Assembly (NCBI RefSeq): GCF_040564635.1
Contig: NZ_CP159837.1
Span: 5,195,001 to 5,259,000, forward strand
Direction: 5' to 3'
From: Planktothricoides raciborskii GIHE-MW2
GTDB taxonomy: Bacteria; Cyanobacteriota; Cyanobacteriia; Cyanobacteriales; Laspinemataceae
Length of the DNA: 64,000 bases
In this document: positions 34,697 to 45,027 of the stretch, in pieces
How positions within the stretch are numbered: the first letter of the stretch is position 1
How the letters are laid out: each line of letters starts with the position of its first letter
Program-made: the position numbers and the translations under genes
Notes under the pieces: model-generated
The model's database searches: none
What the model was told of the DNA's origin: nothing
What the model saw: only the letters and a program-made list of their open reading frames with translations

Positions 34697-35866
34697 ATGT
34701 TTCAACTGTTAGAAGGCTTGTTTAACGGGATTAGTATTGGTTCAGTTTTATTAATTGCCGCGTTAGGATTAGCGATTGTTTTTGGTCTGATGGGCGTGAT
34801 TAATCTCGCCCACGGAGAGTTAATGATGTTAGGCGCCTATACAACTTTTGTGGTGCAAAATGTCTTTAAATTATTAGGCGAACCCTGGTTTAACCTGTAT
34901 ATTTTGTTCGCTGTGCCTTTATCATTTATTCTGGCCGCTGGGGTGGGATGGCTGTTAGAAAAAGGTGTGATTCGTTATCTCTATGGTCGCCCCCTAGAAA
35001 CTTTATTGGCTACTTGGGGAGTTAGCCTGATTTTGCAGCAATTTGTCCGCAGTGTCAGTTGGGGATTTTTGATCGTAATTGTCGAGTTTTGTCTGCTGTT
35101 TTTTGGGGGAATTTGGCTTTTGATTCGTCGCCCAAATTGGCAGAAAATTCGCCAATGGGCGATCGCTACTCTGTTGCCGATTTCTTTAGGACTAGCCATT
35201 GGTACGGGAAGCCTTTTGGGGAAAATTCCCCAAACCGCCGGATTAATTAAGCCTTGGTTTAGTGCGAGAAATGTTGATGTGACTGCCCCTGCATGGTTAA
35301 GAGGTGGCTTGCCTATTGGGAATTTTCAACTGCCCTATAGCCGGATTTTTATTATTGTTTTAACCACGATTTGTTTGGTGGGAATTTATTGGTTTTTAAA
35401 TCGGTCTAGTTGGGGATTGAGAATTCGGGCTGTTACTCAAAATCGCAGTATGAGTTCCTGTTTAGGCATTCCCACGGCCCAAGTTGATGCCCTGACTTTT
35501 GCGATCGGTTCGGGATTAGCGGGAATTGCTGGATGCGCGATTACTTTACTCGGTTCTGTGGGTCCAAATACGGGACAAAACTACATTATCGATACTTTTA
35601 TGGTGGTGGTAGTAGGTGGAGTTGGTAATCTTCTGGGGACAATTTTGGCCGCTTTAGCGATTGGAATTTTGAGTTATTTGATTGGTTCAGGAACTTTTGC
35701 CTTATTGTTAACTCCCGTGGAGTTTTTCCAGCCTGTCACCGATTTCTTTACCTTCTTTGCTAGTACCAGTATGGCAAAGGTGATGATATTTGCCCTGATT
35801 ATTGCTTTTTTACAGGTGAAACCTTCGGGCATTTTTGCCCAAAAAGGACGCACTGCTGAAGGATAA
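34697..35866 (+). CDS. urtB: UrtB, urea ABC transporter permease
   Basis: A 389-residue inner-membrane permease of the LivH class with eight or more hydrophobic helices. Family segments are NGISIGSVLLIAALGLAIVFG, MGVINLAHGELMMLGAYT near the N terminus, and GLRIRAVTQNRSMSSCLGI and VVVGGVGNLLGT in the second half. It pairs with UrtC to form the urea channel. It is 11 bp upstream of urtC. Confidence 0.96.
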   Translation: MFQLLEGLFNGISIGSVLLIAALGLAIVFGLMGVINLAHGELMMLGAYTTFVVQNVFKLLGEPWFNLYILFAVPLSFILAAGVGWLLEKGVIRYLYGRPLETLLATWGVSLILQQFVRSVSWGFLIVIVEFCLLFFGGIWLLIRRPNWQKIRQWAIATLLPISLGLAIGTGSLLGKIPQTAGLIKPWFSARNVDVTAPAWLRGGLPIGNFQLPYSRIFIIVLTTICLVGIYWFLNRSSWGLRIRAVTQNRSMSSCLGIPTAQVDALTFAIGSGLAGIAGCAITLLGSVGPNTGQNYIIDTFMVVVVGGVGNLLGTILAALAIGILSYLIGSGTFALLLTPVEFFQPVTDFFTFFASTSMAKVMIFALIIAFLQVKPSGIFAQKGRTAEG

Positions 35867-35877
35867 ATGATTAAATT

Positions 35878-37059
35878 ATGAATGTAGAACTTGCAAGTGA
35901 ACCGAGAAGTCAACGGAAAAAACAACAGCAAAAACTGTTGATCGAAGGGGGCATTATTCTGGCGATCGCGCTACTTTTGGGGGTGATTATGCCCGCGCTG
36001 CTGCCGGTGTTTCGTCTCAAGTTGTTAGGCCGATTTTTATCCCTATCTATTGTGGCGATCGGCATCGATTTGATTTGGGGTTATACCGGACTCCTCAGCT
36101 TAGGACATGGGATATTTTTTTCCCTCGGTGGTTATGCCTTGGCGATGCATCTCCAGTTACAATTACCGGAAGGAGAACTGCCAGAGTTTTTTACCCTTTA
36201 TGGAGTGGAAAAGCTGCCTTGGTTTTGGCAACCTTTTTATTCATTTCCCTTTACCATTGTGGGGATAGTTTTAATTCCAGCGATCGCGGCTGGACTAATC
36301 GGATATTTAGTTTTTCGCAACCGGATTAAAGGTGTTTACTTTTCCATTTTAACCCAAGCCGCGTTGTTAGTCTTCTTTAACTTTTTTAATGGTCAGCAAA
36401 AGCTAATCAACGGCACCAATGGCCTCAAAACCGATACGGAAACTATCTTTGGGATGCTGGCAGGTTCCGAGAAAGCCCAATTGCTCTTTTATCAATTCAC
36501 GATTTTGGCTCTTGCCATCACTTATTTGCTCTGTCGTTGGCTGACCAGCGGACGATTTGGCCGCTTATTAATTGCCATTCGCGATGATGAAACGCGGGTG
36601 CGGTTTTCTGGTTACGATCCCACCGGATTTAAGGTATTAGTTTTAGCAATTTCTGGGGGAATTGCTGGAGTTGCTGGAGCACTTTATACGGTACAAAGTG
36701 GCATTATTACCCCCAGTTTTATGGATGTGGCGTTTTCTATTGAAATGGTGATTTGGGTGGCGGTTGGCGGCAGATCAACCTTAATCGGCGCTATTATTGG
36801 CACCTTATTAGTGCGATTAGGTCGGACTTTTTTGAGCGAACAATTTCCCGAAATTTGGCTATTTTTCCAAGGGGCATTATTTTTGCTGGTGGTGACAGCT
36901 TTGCCCAATGGCATTGTGGGATGGTGGCAAAATTCAGGTATCAATCAAGTGCGATCGCTTTTAGGCTTGCGTAAACAACTGATCACTTATCCTTATTTGG
37001 AAGAAGATCCAGAAATCCAAAAAGAAAAGGAAGAAATTAATAAACATGACCGCAGCTAA
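35878..37059 (+). CDS. urtC: UrtC, urea ABC transporter permease
   Basis: A 393-residue LivM-class permease. Segments GIDLIWGYTGLLSLGHGIFF, FFNGQQKLINGTNGL and RFSGYDPTGFKVLVLAISGG are characteristic, and the C terminus is charged and cytoplasmic. It forms the channel with UrtB. Its last 14 bp overlap urtD, so the two are translationally coupled. Confidence 0.96.
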   Translation: MNVELASEPRSQRKKQQQKLLIEGGIILAIALLLGVIMPALLPVFRLKLLGRFLSLSIVAIGIDLIWGYTGLLSLGHGIFFSLGGYALAMHLQLQLPEGELPEFFTLYGVEKLPWFWQPFYSFPFTIVGIVLIPAIAAGLIGYLVFRNRIKGVYFSILTQAALLVFFNFFNGQQKLINGTNGLKTDTETIFGMLAGSEKAQLLFYQFTILALAITYLLCRWLTSGRFGRLLIAIRDDETRVRFSGYDPTGFKVLVLAISGGIAGVAGALYTVQSGIITPSFMDVAFSIEMVIWVAVGGRSTLIGAIIGTLLVRLGRTFLSEQFPEIWLFFQGALFLLVVTALPNGIVGWWQNSGINQVRSLLGLRKQLITYPYLEEDPEIQKEKEEINKHDRS

Positions 37060-37819
37060 AATCTTAGAAATTGAAAATTTAACCGTAAACTTTGACGGTT
37101 TTAAAGCCCTCAACCAGTTAAATTTTAGCATGGACACCGGGGAGTTACGGGTGATTATTGGGCCGAATGGTGCCGGAAAAACCACTTTTCTCGATGTAAT
37201 TACCGGAAAAGTTCAACCCACCGAGGGCAAAGTCTTATTTGCAGGGCGAAATTTACGCCGGATTCCCGAATATAAAATTGCTCGCTTGGGCATTGGGCGT
37301 AAATTTCAAACACCCAGAGTCTATCTAAATTTAACAGTTCAAGAAAATTTAGATTTAGTCTGTAATCGCCATAAAAATGTATTCTCTACCCTCCTGGGTC
37401 GGGTTGCGGTTTCTGAACGGCAAAAAGTGGGCAGCTTATTAGAAACCGTTGGCTTAACAGCGAAAGCTAACTTACAAGCAGCATTACTTTCCCACGGGGA
37501 AAAACAACGGTTAGAAATTGGGATGTTAGTCGCCCAATCACCGGATTTATTATTAGTTGATGAACCTGTGGCTGGATTAACCGATGAAGAGACGGAAAAT
37601 GTCGGGTCATTATTATTAGCTTTGGCCGAAAGTCATTCGATTATTGTGATTGAACATGATATGGAGTTTGTCCGGCAAATTGCCCGCCAGGTGACGGTTC
37701 TACACCAGGGTTCAGTGTTGTGTGAAGGCAATATTCAACAAGTTCAAAACGATCCTCGCGTGATCGAAGTCTATCTCGGAAATTCCGAAGCAAATGAACC
37801 ACACTCTGCCCCCCATTAA
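37046..37819 (+). CDS. urtD: UrtD, urea ABC transporter ATPase
   Basis: A 257-residue LivG-class ATPase. Walker A is GPNGAGKTTFLDVITGK, the signature region LSHGEKQRLEIGM (signature LSHGE), and Walker B LLLVDEPVAGLT with the switch His in IVIEHDMEFV. It powers urea import together with UrtE. Confidence 0.96.
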   Translation: MTAAKILEIENLTVNFDGFKALNQLNFSMDTGELRVIIGPNGAGKTTFLDVITGKVQPTEGKVLFAGRNLRRIPEYKIARLGIGRKFQTPRVYLNLTVQENLDLVCNRHKNVFSTLLGRVAVSERQKVGSLLETVGLTAKANLQAALLSHGEKQRLEIGMLVAQSPDLLLVDEPVAGLTDEETENVGSLLLALAESHSIIVIEHDMEFVRQIARQVTVLHQGSVLCEGNIQQVQNDPRVIEVYLGNSEANEPHSAPH

Positions 37820-37854
37820 TCGTCAACAAAAATTATCAGCATGAGGATAAATTA

Positions 37855-38616
37855 ATGAATAAAACTGATTCTTTGTCTGAATCTCAACCGGCTTATCAAT
37901 CTGAGTATCAAAGTGTGTTAAAAATCTCTGACTTAAATGTCTATTATGGAGAAAGCCATATTTTACGCCAGGTTGATTTAAGTGTTTTTTCAGAAGAAAT
38001 GGTCTGTTTAATTGGCCGGAATGGAGTGGGAAAAACAACCTTACTCAAAACTATTATGGGTTTACTTAATCCGCGCAGTGGCAGCATGGCATTTATAGGC
38101 AAACCCCTGAATAAATTAGCCACCCATGAACGGGCAAAGTTAGGGATTAGTTATGTTCCCCAAGGGAGAGAAATTATCCCTCGCTTGACTGTTGAAGAAA
38201 ATCTATTATTAGGGTTTGAAGCCCGCCCCCAAGGTCGAACCACTAAAGATAAGATACCTGAAGAAATCTTTAGTTTGTTTCCCGTGTTAAAAACTATGTT
38301 ACATCGCATGGGAGGGGATTTAAGTGGCGGACAACAGCAACAATTAGCGATCGCACGGGCTTTAATTAGTAAACCGAAATTACTGATTTTAGATGAACCC
38401 ACCGAGGGAATTCAACCATCAATTATTTTAGAAATTGAAGCGGCAGTGCGGCAGATTATTAAAACTACGGGAATTTCTGTCTTATTAGTTGAACAGCATT
38501 TACATTTTGTCCGGCAAGCCGATCGCTATTACGCCATGCAAAAAGGGGGAATTGTGGCCTCTGGGCCAACCAGTGACCTTTCTCAAGAAATTATCCAGAA
38601 ATTTTTAGCTGTGTAA
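37855..38616 (+). CDS. urtE: UrtE, urea ABC transporter ATPase
   Basis: A 253-residue LivF-class ATPase: Walker A GRNGVGKTTLLKTIMG, signature LSGGQQQQLAIARAL, Walker B LLILDEPTEGIQPS, switch His in LLVEQHLHFV. The N-terminal ~20 residues are a polar extension. It closes the urt operon; the repeat array that follows separates it from the urease genes. Confidence 0.96.
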   Translation: MNKTDSLSESQPAYQSEYQSVLKISDLNVYYGESHILRQVDLSVFSEEMVCLIGRNGVGKTTLLKTIMGLLNPRSGSMAFIGKPLNKLATHERAKLGISYVPQGREIIPRLTVEENLLLGFEARPQGRTTKDKIPEEIFSLFPVLKTMLHRMGGDLSGGQQQQLAIARALISKPKLLILDEPTEGIQPSIILEIEAAVRQIIKTTGISVLLVEQHLHFVRQADRYYAMQKGGIVASGPTSDLSQEIIQKFLAV

Positions 38617-38661
38617 GCCTAAATTGGGCTAAACTTTGCTAAAATAATCAGCTAATTATAG

Positions 38662-39543
38662 TAGTTATTTAATCTATGAGGTACATCGTTTTGTCATTCC
38701 CGCGAATGCGGGAATCCACCAATCTAGCAATATAGCGGTTCTTATCTGGATGAAGTACAGAGGCTTTCTGGATTCCCGCATTCGCGGGAATGACAGCTTT
38801 TCTTGTCATGGGGTTTATAGTGAATTTATTTCTGCCCGTCTACTTATAATAGTTATTTAATCTATGAGGTACATCGTTTTGTCATTCCCGCGAATGCGGG
38901 AATCCACCAATCTAGCAATATAGCGGTTCTTATCTGGATGAAGTACAGAGGCTTTCTGGATTCCCGCGCGGGAATGACAGCTTTTCTTGTCATGGGGTTT
39001 ATAGTGAATTTATTTCTGCCCGTCTACTTATAATAGTTATTTAATCTATGAGGTACATCGTTTTGTCATTCCCGCGAATGCGGGAATCCACCAATCTAGC
39101 AATATAGCGGTTCTTATCTGGATGAAGTACAGAGGCTTTCTGGATTCCCGCGCGGGAATGACAGCTTTTCTTGTCATGGGGTTTATAGTGAATTTATTTC
39201 TGCCCGTAAACTTATAGTAGTTATTTAATCTATGAGGTACATCGTTTTGTCATTCCCGCGAATGCGGGAATCCACCAATCTAGCAATATAGCGGTTCTTA
39301 TCTGGATGAAGTACAGAGGCTTTCTGGATTCCCGCATTCGCGGGAATGACAGCTTTTCTTGTCATGGGGTTTATAGTGAATTTATTTCTGCCCGTCTACT
39401 TATAATAGTTATTTAATCTATGAGGTACATCGTTTTGTCATTCCCGCGAATGCGGGAATCCACCAATCTAGCAATATAGCGGTTCTTATCTGGATGAAGT
39501 ACAGAGGCTTTCTGGATTCCCGCATTCGCAGGAATGACAGGTT
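38662..39543. repeat. Five-copy tandem array of a 184-188 bp hairpin element
   Basis: Copies start near 38662, 38850, 39034, 39218 and 39406. Each unit holds inverted arms CATTCCCGCGAATGCGGGAAT and ATTCCCGCATTCGCGGGAATG about 60 bp apart, so each unit folds as a long hairpin with smaller hairpins in its arms. Copies 2 and 3 lack 4 bp (ATTC) in the right arm, which accounts for the 184-bp spacing. The last copy is partly diverged at its end. There is no spacer diversity, so it is not a CRISPR array. Confidence 0.93.
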
Positions 39544-39645
39544 TTTTTGTACTTCATATCTCGTAAAAGTGCTATATCTCCGTATTTTATAAATCCGATA
39601 ACTGCTATATCATATTCTATCGAAATCAAACTGGATAATTAGTCC

Positions 39646-40080
39646 ATGATAGTTCTGACCAAATGCTTACCACCCAACGCAGAAATTCCGGTTAATTTCT
39701 CTCTTTATCTCACCGCCGAAGAACGCACGAAAACTCGTCAGCGGCTAGAAACTGCTGACGGTCACAGTGTATCCCTGCGTTTACCCAGAGGAACGGTCTT
39801 AAAAGATGGGGATTTATTGGAGTCAGACGTCGCAGAAATCATTATTAAAATTGTGGCTAAACCCGAACCAGTCCTAACAGTAACCGCAACCAACCCATTA
39901 GATTTACTCAAAGCCGCTTATCATTTAGGAAACCGTCATGTTCCCCTAGAAATTAAGCCCTCTTATCTTCGCCTTTCTCCCGATTCAGTTTTAGCCTCAA
40001 TGCTGCTTCAGTTAGGATTACAAGTTCAAGAAGAAATTGCCCCATTTTTCCCCGAAACTGGGGCTTATGGACATCATTAG
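39646..40080 (+). CDS. ureE: UreE, urease nickel metallochaperone
   Basis: A 144-residue nickel donor for urease maturation. N-terminal peptide-binding domain has [20 protein letters not shown] and [12 protein letters not shown]; the metal-binding domain has GNRHVPLEI with the conserved dimer-interface His; the tail ends AYGHH, a short His tail. It starts at an ATG about 100 bp after the repeat array, and is followed by repeats and then ureF. Confidence 0.95.
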   Translation: MIVLTKCLPPNAEIPVNFSLYLTAEERTKTRQRLETADGHSVSLRLPRGTVLKDGDLLESDVAEIIIKIVAKPEPVLTVTATNPLDLLKAAYHLGNRHVPLEIKPSYLRLSPDSVLASMLLQLGLQVQEEIAPFFPETGAYGHH

Positions 40081-40309
40081 GAGGAGCGGGGAGCTTTCGG
40101 GGCAGGGTTTAGGGTTTAGGGGGAAGAGAGGGAAGACAGGGGAGAGAGGGAAGAGAGGGAAGACAGGGGAGAGAGGAGATTTTCTTCCCACACTTCGATG
40201 GCGGCTTCCCACACTTCGATGGCGGCTTCCCACACTTCGATGGCGGCCGATGGCGGCCGATGGCGGCCCTACACCGATGGCGGCCCTACACCCCACACCC
40301 ATTTTTAAT
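40081..40309. repeat. Simple repeats between ureE and ureF
   Basis: Direct repeats of GAGGGAAGACAGGGGAGA (two copies near 40126-40175), three copies of CTTCCCACACTTCGATGGCGG, then GATGGCGGC(C) units. They create an open frame upstream of ureF (from 40037) that is not part of the protein. Confidence 0.8.
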
Positions 40310-41023
40310 ATGAATCAATCCCAGTTACTATTAAATTTGTTGCAATTAGCGAGTCCGGCTTTGCCCGTGGGCGCTTATAGTTATTCTGATGGGCTAGAAA
40401 CTTTGGTTGAACAAGGTGTTATTCATAACCAAAATAGCTTAGAATATTGGTTAAATCAAGAGTTAATTTATGGGGCAATTCGCTTAGAAGCAGCGGTGAT
40501 GTTGCGGAGTTATCGCTCTGTCGTTGACCAAGATTTAGGCAAGATTGGTTATTGGAATGCCTGGTTAACTGCCAGTAAGGAAACCCTAGAATTACGTCAG
40601 CAAAGTTGGCAAATGGGCAATAGTTTGATCAAGTTATTGGTGAGTTTATCTTCATCAAATCAGCCTGAAGAAAACCGGGCTTTAGTGTTGGGTTTAGAGG
40701 CTTGGGTTGATGCGGTTGGTCAACGCTGTAATTATGCGATCGCCTTTGGAATTTGTGCCGCTACCTGGCAAATTGAGGCCAAAAATGCTTTACTGGGTTA
40801 TCTCCAGAGTTGGGCAACCAATCTGATTAGTGTGGGGGTTAAATTAATCCCTTTAGGTCAAACTACGGGTCAACAAATCCTCTTTAACTTCCAGAATCAG
40901 TTGGTGCAAGCTACTGAAGATATTTTAACATTAAATGATGATGATTTAATGGCGTGTAGTTGGGGTTTAGCCTTAGCCAGCATGACCCATGAAACTCAGT
41001 ATAGTCGTTTATTTAGAAGTTAA
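40310..41023 (+). CDS. ureF: UreF, urease accessory protein
   Basis: A 237-residue all-helical accessory protein. The family opening [24 protein letters not shown] is complete in the sequence, with later segments [19 protein letters not shown] and the end [28 protein letters not shown]. UreF acts as the GTPase-activating checkpoint in the UreDFG complex. The ATG at 40310 gives the normal family length. It abuts ureD (stop TAA then ATG). Confidence 0.95.
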   Translation: MNQSQLLLNLLQLASPALPVGAYSYSDGLETLVEQGVIHNQNSLEYWLNQELIYGAIRLEAAVMLRSYRSVVDQDLGKIGYWNAWLTASKETLELRQQSWQMGNSLIKLLVSLSSSNQPEENRALVLGLEAWVDAVGQRCNYAIAFGICAATWQIEAKNALLGYLQSWATNLISVGVKLIPLGQTTGQQILFNFQNQLVQATEDILTLNDDDLMACSWGLALASMTHETQYSRLFRS

Positions 41024-41905
41024 ATGAATAATTCGCAAATTAATGATTTAGGAGAAAAACAACTAGGTCAAGTCAGGCAAGCGGGATGGCAGGGAATCCT
41101 GAATTTAGTTTATGCTAACCACCAGGGTAAGACTCAGGTCACTGATTCTTATATGAAAGCCCCGTTAAAAATTCAACGACCCTTTTATCCCGAAGGGGAA
41201 ACAATTTGTCATAGCGTGGTTTTACATACTGCTGGGGGCATTGTGGGGGGAGATAGACTTGCTCAAAATTTCCATTTGCGAGAAAATGCTAAAGCCTTGA
41301 TTACCACAGCAGCGGCGAGTAAAATTTATCGCAGTAACGGCAATAATGCCCAACAAACCATTAATATTAAAGTAGATAATGATGCTTGCCTGGAGTTTAT
41401 TCCTCAAGAAACAATTGTGTTTAATCAAGCCTTGTATCGGCAGGATTTAACTGTAGAATTAGCCCCTGGTGCCAGTTTTTTCGGTTGGGAAATTACCCGC
41501 TTTGGTCGTTCAGCTAGGGGAGAAAAGTTTCTCGCCGGGGCATGGCGTTCTAATACAGAAGTTTGGCAAGCCGGAGAACCATTATGGATCGATCGCCAAT
41601 GTTTATTTGGTTCTGAAGAAATGTTTCATAGTCCTAATGCTTTAAAGGGATACCCTTTGGTTGGGACTCTGTTTTGGATCGGTCAACCTGTTTCCGCAGA
41701 TGCGATCGCATCTGCCCGGAATTTCTGGTATAATCGCAAAGGCGAAGGTGAAGCAGGAGTGACTCAAATTTTAAATGGATTAGTATGTCGTTATCGGGGA
41801 AATTCTACCTCAGAAGTGAGAAGCTGGTTTATCGATGTTTGGCATTTACTCCGTTTAAGTTATTTGGGAATTCCGGCTAGTAAACCTAGGGTTTGGCAAC
41901 TCTAA
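41024..41905 (+). CDS. ureD: UreD, urease accessory protein
   Basis: A 293-residue protein that forms the scaffold and nickel tunnel onto apo-urease. Markers: PLKIQRPFYPEGETICHSVV, LHTAGGIVGGDRL, TTAAASKIYRSNG, ECLEFIPQE-type segment LEFIPQETIVFNQALY. Starts immediately after ureF. The gap to ureA carries a MITE-like element. Confidence 0.95.
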   Translation: MNNSQINDLGEKQLGQVRQAGWQGILNLVYANHQGKTQVTDSYMKAPLKIQRPFYPEGETICHSVVLHTAGGIVGGDRLAQNFHLRENAKALITTAAASKIYRSNGNNAQQTINIKVDNDACLEFIPQETIVFNQALYRQDLTVELAPGASFFGWEITRFGRSARGEKFLAGAWRSNTEVWQAGEPLWIDRQCLFGSEEMFHSPNALKGYPLVGTLFWIGQPVSADAIASARNFWYNRKGEGEAGVTQILNGLVCRYRGNSTSEVRSWFIDVWHLLRLSYLGIPASKPRVWQL

Positions 41906-41913
41906 TTCGCTAA

Positions 41914-42068
41914 TAGACATCTCCAGAAAACAATGTATTAATTTGGATTATTTTCTAGGGGCGAAGCTAATGGGCGACAATTTGACGGTGACATTAGAGA
42001 TATGCCTATCCCTTATGCTTCGCCCTGGCCTAATCAGGCAGCCATAATTTATTTTTTGGAGATGTCTA
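41914..42068. mobile_element. 155-bp MITE-like element between ureD and ureA
   Basis: Ends TAGACATCTCCA and TGGAGATGTCTA are perfect 12-bp inverted repeats, extended by CTAA/TTAG outside. Inside is a GGGGCGAAGC...GCTTCGCCC inverted pair related to the dispersed repeat family of this window. There is no coding capacity. Confidence 0.75.
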
Positions 42069-42135
42069 ATTAGAGATCGGCATTCCCTGAGATATATCCG
42101 TAGATATTATTTAGTATAGATGAGAAGAGAAAAAA

Positions 42136-42438
42136 ATGCAACTCACTCCCCAAGAAAAAGATAAACTGCTCATTTTTACGGCGGCTTTACTCGCAGAAAG
42201 ACGCAAAGAAAAGGGATTAAAACTTAACTATCCTGAAGCGATCGCCTATATTTCGGCGGCGATTTTAGAAGGGGCTAGAGAAGGGCGAACCGTGGCCGAA
42301 TTAATGAGTTATGGCACCACCTTATTAACTCGCGATCTGGTGATGGAAGGAGTGCCGGAAATGATTGATGAAATCCAAGTAGAGGCGACCTTTCCCGACG
42401 GGACAAAACTGGTGACAGTTCATCATCCTATTCGGTAA
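42136..42438 (+). CDS. ureA: Urease gamma subunit
   Basis: A 100-residue structural subunit with the family sequence [51 protein letters not shown] and [29 protein letters not shown]. It forms the (ABC)3 urease with UreB and UreC. 79 bp separate it from ureB. Confidence 0.98.
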   Translation: MQLTPQEKDKLLIFTAALLAERRKEKGLKLNYPEAIAYISAAILEGAREGRTVAELMSYGTTLLTRDLVMEGVPEMIDEIQVEATFPDGTKLVTVHHPIR

Positions 42439-42517
42439 ATTAGGAGAAAATTAGGGGCAAATTAGGGAAAAATTTCGACAGTTATCTCACGAAAATTAAA
42501 TCACAAATTCAACCATT

Positions 42518-42823
42518 ATGATTCCAGGTGAAATGATTATTCAACCGGGAGAGATTCTACTCAATGCCGGTCGTGAAACTCTCCGATTAACCGTAGCTAA
42601 TAGCGGCGATCGCCCGATTCAAGTCGGTTCTCATTTTCACTTTTATGAAGTGAATAATAGCCTGATATTTGACCGAGAAAAAGCCAAAGGAATGCGGTTA
42701 AATATTCCCGCAGGGACGGCGGTTCGGTTTGAACCGGGGGATGAAAAAGAGGTGGAATTAGTCACCCTTGCCGGTACTCGCCAAGTCTTTGGCTTCAACA
42801 ATAAAATTAATGGTTCACTCTAA
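42518..42823 (+). CDS. ureB: Urease beta subunit
   Basis: A 101-residue structural subunit: [58 protein letters not shown]. Normal length for the separate beta subunit of bacterial urease. Confidence 0.98.
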   Translation: MIPGEMIIQPGEILLNAGRETLRLTVANSGDRPIQVGSHFHFYEVNNSLIFDREKAKGMRLNIPAGTAVRFEPGDEKEVELVTLAGTRQVFGFNNKINGSL

Positions 42824-42859
42824 ATTAGGACTAAATTAGGAAATTAAAGGCCATTTAAT

Positions 42860-44566
42860 ATGAGTTATCAAATGGATCGTCGGGCTTATGCGGAAACCTT
42901 TGGCCCGACCGTGGGCGATCGCATCCGGTTAGCGGATACCGAACTGTTGATCGAAGTAGAAAAAGACTACACAATTTACGGGGATGAGGTTAAATTCGGC
43001 GGCGGAAAAGTAATTCGCGATGGCATGGGACAATCGCCGATTTCCTGTGCAGATGGGGCTGTGGATTTAGTAATTACCAATGCTTTAATTCTCGATTGGT
43101 GGGGAATTGTTAAAGCAGATATTGGCATTAAAGACGGCAAAATTTTTAAAATTGGCAAAGCCGGAAATCCTTATATTCAAGATAACGTCGATATTATTAT
43201 TGGCCCTGGAACCGAGGCGATCGCCGGGGAAGGAATGATTCTCACCGCAGGCGGAATTGACTCCCATATTCACTTTATTTGTCCCCAACAAATAGAAGTG
43301 GCGATCGCTTCTGGAATTACCACCATGATCGGGGGAGGAACAGGCCCCGCAACGGGGACAAATGCCACCACTTGTACCCCTGGGCCGTGGAATATTTATC
43401 GAATGTTACAAGCGGCGGATGCTTTCCCCATGAATTTGGGTTTTTTAGGCAAAGGAAATAGTAGTCAACCCCAAGGATTAATTGAACAAGTCGTCGCTGG
43501 GGCAATGGGTCTAAAATTACATGAAGATTGGGGCACGACTCCAGCGGCGATCGACACCTGTTTAACGGTAGCCGATCGATACGATATTCAGGTGGCCATT
43601 CACACTGATACGCTGAACGAAGCGGGATTTGTTGAAGATACTATTGCCGCCTTTAAACATCGGGTAATTCACACTTACCACACCGAAGGGGCAGGCGGTG
43701 GTCATGCCCCAGATATTATTAAAGTTTGTGGGCAAGCTAATGTATTGCCATCTTCCACAAATCCCACCCGTCCTTATACGGTGAATACTTTAGAAGAACA
43801 TCTCGATATGTTGATGGTTTGCCATCATTTAGATCGAAGTATTCCCGAAGATGTTGCCTTTGCGGAATCGCGCATTCGCCGAGAAACGATCGCCGCTGAA
43901 GATATCTTACATGATTTGGGCGCATTTAGTATGATTTCCTCCGATTCTCAAGCAATGGGACGAGTGGGAGAAACCATTATTAGAACTTGGCAAACTGCCC
44001 ATAAAATGAAAGTGCAACGGGGCTTTCTTTTCGGGGATTCGGAAAATGATAATTGCCGCGCCAAACGTTATATTGCCAAATACACGATTAATCCGGCAAT
44101 TACTCACGGAATTGCCAATTATGTTGGTTCCATAGAAGAGGGTAAATTAGCGGATTTATGTTTATGGAAACCGGCATTTTTTGGGGTCAAACCAGAAATT
44201 GTCCTCAAAGCAGGTGCGATCGCCTGGTCGCAAATGGGCGATGCCAATGCCAGTATTCCCACCCCGCAACCGATCCAAATGCGACCAATGTTTGCCAGTT
44301 ATGGCGGGGCAATTGCCGCCACTTCATTTACTTTCGTATCCCAAGCGGCCATTGATGCAGAAATTGGGGCAAAAATTGGCTTACAAAAACAGACATTAGC
44401 CGTCTCTAATGTTCGTCAATTAAGTAAAGCCGACATGAAACTCAATGATGCCTTACCCAACATCGAAGTCGATCCAGAAACCTATGAAGTCAGGGCTGAT
44501 GGAGAATTATTAACCTGCGAACCGGCCACGGTTTTACCCTTAGCCCAGCGTTATTTTCTGTTTTAA
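42860..44566 (+). CDS. ureC: Urease alpha subunit (catalytic, dinickel)
   Basis: A 568-residue amidohydrolase that splits urea into ammonia and carbamate. The nickel ligands are present: H136 and H138 ([10 protein letters not shown]), the carbamylated K219 (GLKLHEDWG), H248, H274 and D362. The flap His H322 is in [13 protein letters not shown]. Full length, no disruption. It ends the ureEFDABC run; the downstream hairpin repeats may stop transcription. Confidence 0.99.
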   Translation: MSYQMDRRAYAETFGPTVGDRIRLADTELLIEVEKDYTIYGDEVKFGGGKVIRDGMGQSPISCADGAVDLVITNALILDWWGIVKADIGIKDGKIFKIGKAGNPYIQDNVDIIIGPGTEAIAGEGMILTAGGIDSHIHFICPQQIEVAIASGITTMIGGGTGPATGTNATTCTPGPWNIYRMLQAADAFPMNLGFLGKGNSSQPQGLIEQVVAGAMGLKLHEDWGTTPAAIDTCLTVADRYDIQVAIHTDTLNEAGFVEDTIAAFKHRVIHTYHTEGAGGGHAPDIIKVCGQANVLPSSTNPTRPYTVNTLEEHLDMLMVCHHLDRSIPEDVAFAESRIRRETIAAEDILHDLGAFSMISSDSQAMGRVGETIIRTWQTAHKMKVQRGFLFGDSENDNCRAKRYIAKYTINPAITHGIANYVGSIEEGKLADLCLWKPAFFGVKPEIVLKAGAIAWSQMGDANASIPTPQPIQMRPMFASYGGAIAATSFTFVSQAAIDAEIGAKIGLQKQTLAVSNVRQLSKADMKLNDALPNIEVDPETYEVRADGELLTCEPATVLPLAQRYFLF

Positions 44567-44581
44567 TTTTTTAGGGTAAAT

Positions 44582-45020
44582 TTCACCACAAAGACACAAA
44601 GGACACAGAGAGATAGCCTTGAAATATCATTTCTCTGTGTTTCTCTGTGTCTTTGTGGTGAAAAATAAAAAAAATGCTATAATCATTTTCATCAATAAAT
44701 AGATATTTAATTAAATAACCAGGTAATTTTACCACAAAGACACAAAGGACACAGAGAGATAGCCTTGAAATATCATTTCTCTGTGTCCTTTGTGTCTTTG
44801 TGGTAAAAAATAAAAAAAAATGCTATAATCATTTTCATCAATAAATAGATATTTAATTAAATAACCAGGTAATTTTACCACAAAGACACAAAGGACACAG
44901 AGAGATAGCCTTGAAATATCATTTCTCTGTGTCCTTTGTGTCTTTGTGGTAAAAAATAAAAAAAAATGCTATAATCATTTTCATCAATAAATAGATATTT
45001 AATTAAATAACCAGGTAATT
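44582..45020. repeat. Three-copy 146-bp tandem repeat with hairpin
   Basis: Units begin at ~44585, 44731 and 44877 (period 146). Each has inverted arms ACCACAAAGACACAAAGGAC and its complement with only ~30 bases between, followed by TGCTATAATC and ATTTAATTAAATAACCAGG. The last unit ends at the start of the haemagglutinin-like gene, so each copy carries the same TATAAT-like sequence and could act as a repeated promoter region. A short related piece (CACAGAGGCACAGAG) occurs at ~32240. Confidence 0.9.
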
Positions 45021-45027
45021 TAATTAA

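Noticed and set aside
38662-39543. Possible CRISPR array
   Set aside because: Units are 184-188 bp and near identical throughout. There are no short repeats with varied spacers and no cas genes nearby.
40037-40309. N-terminal extension of UreF
   Set aside because: It overlaps ureE and runs through simple repeats; the UreF family sequence begins at 40310.
42070-42135. NtcA box before ureA
   Set aside because: GTAGATATTATTTAG resembles one but lacks TAC at the required spacing.
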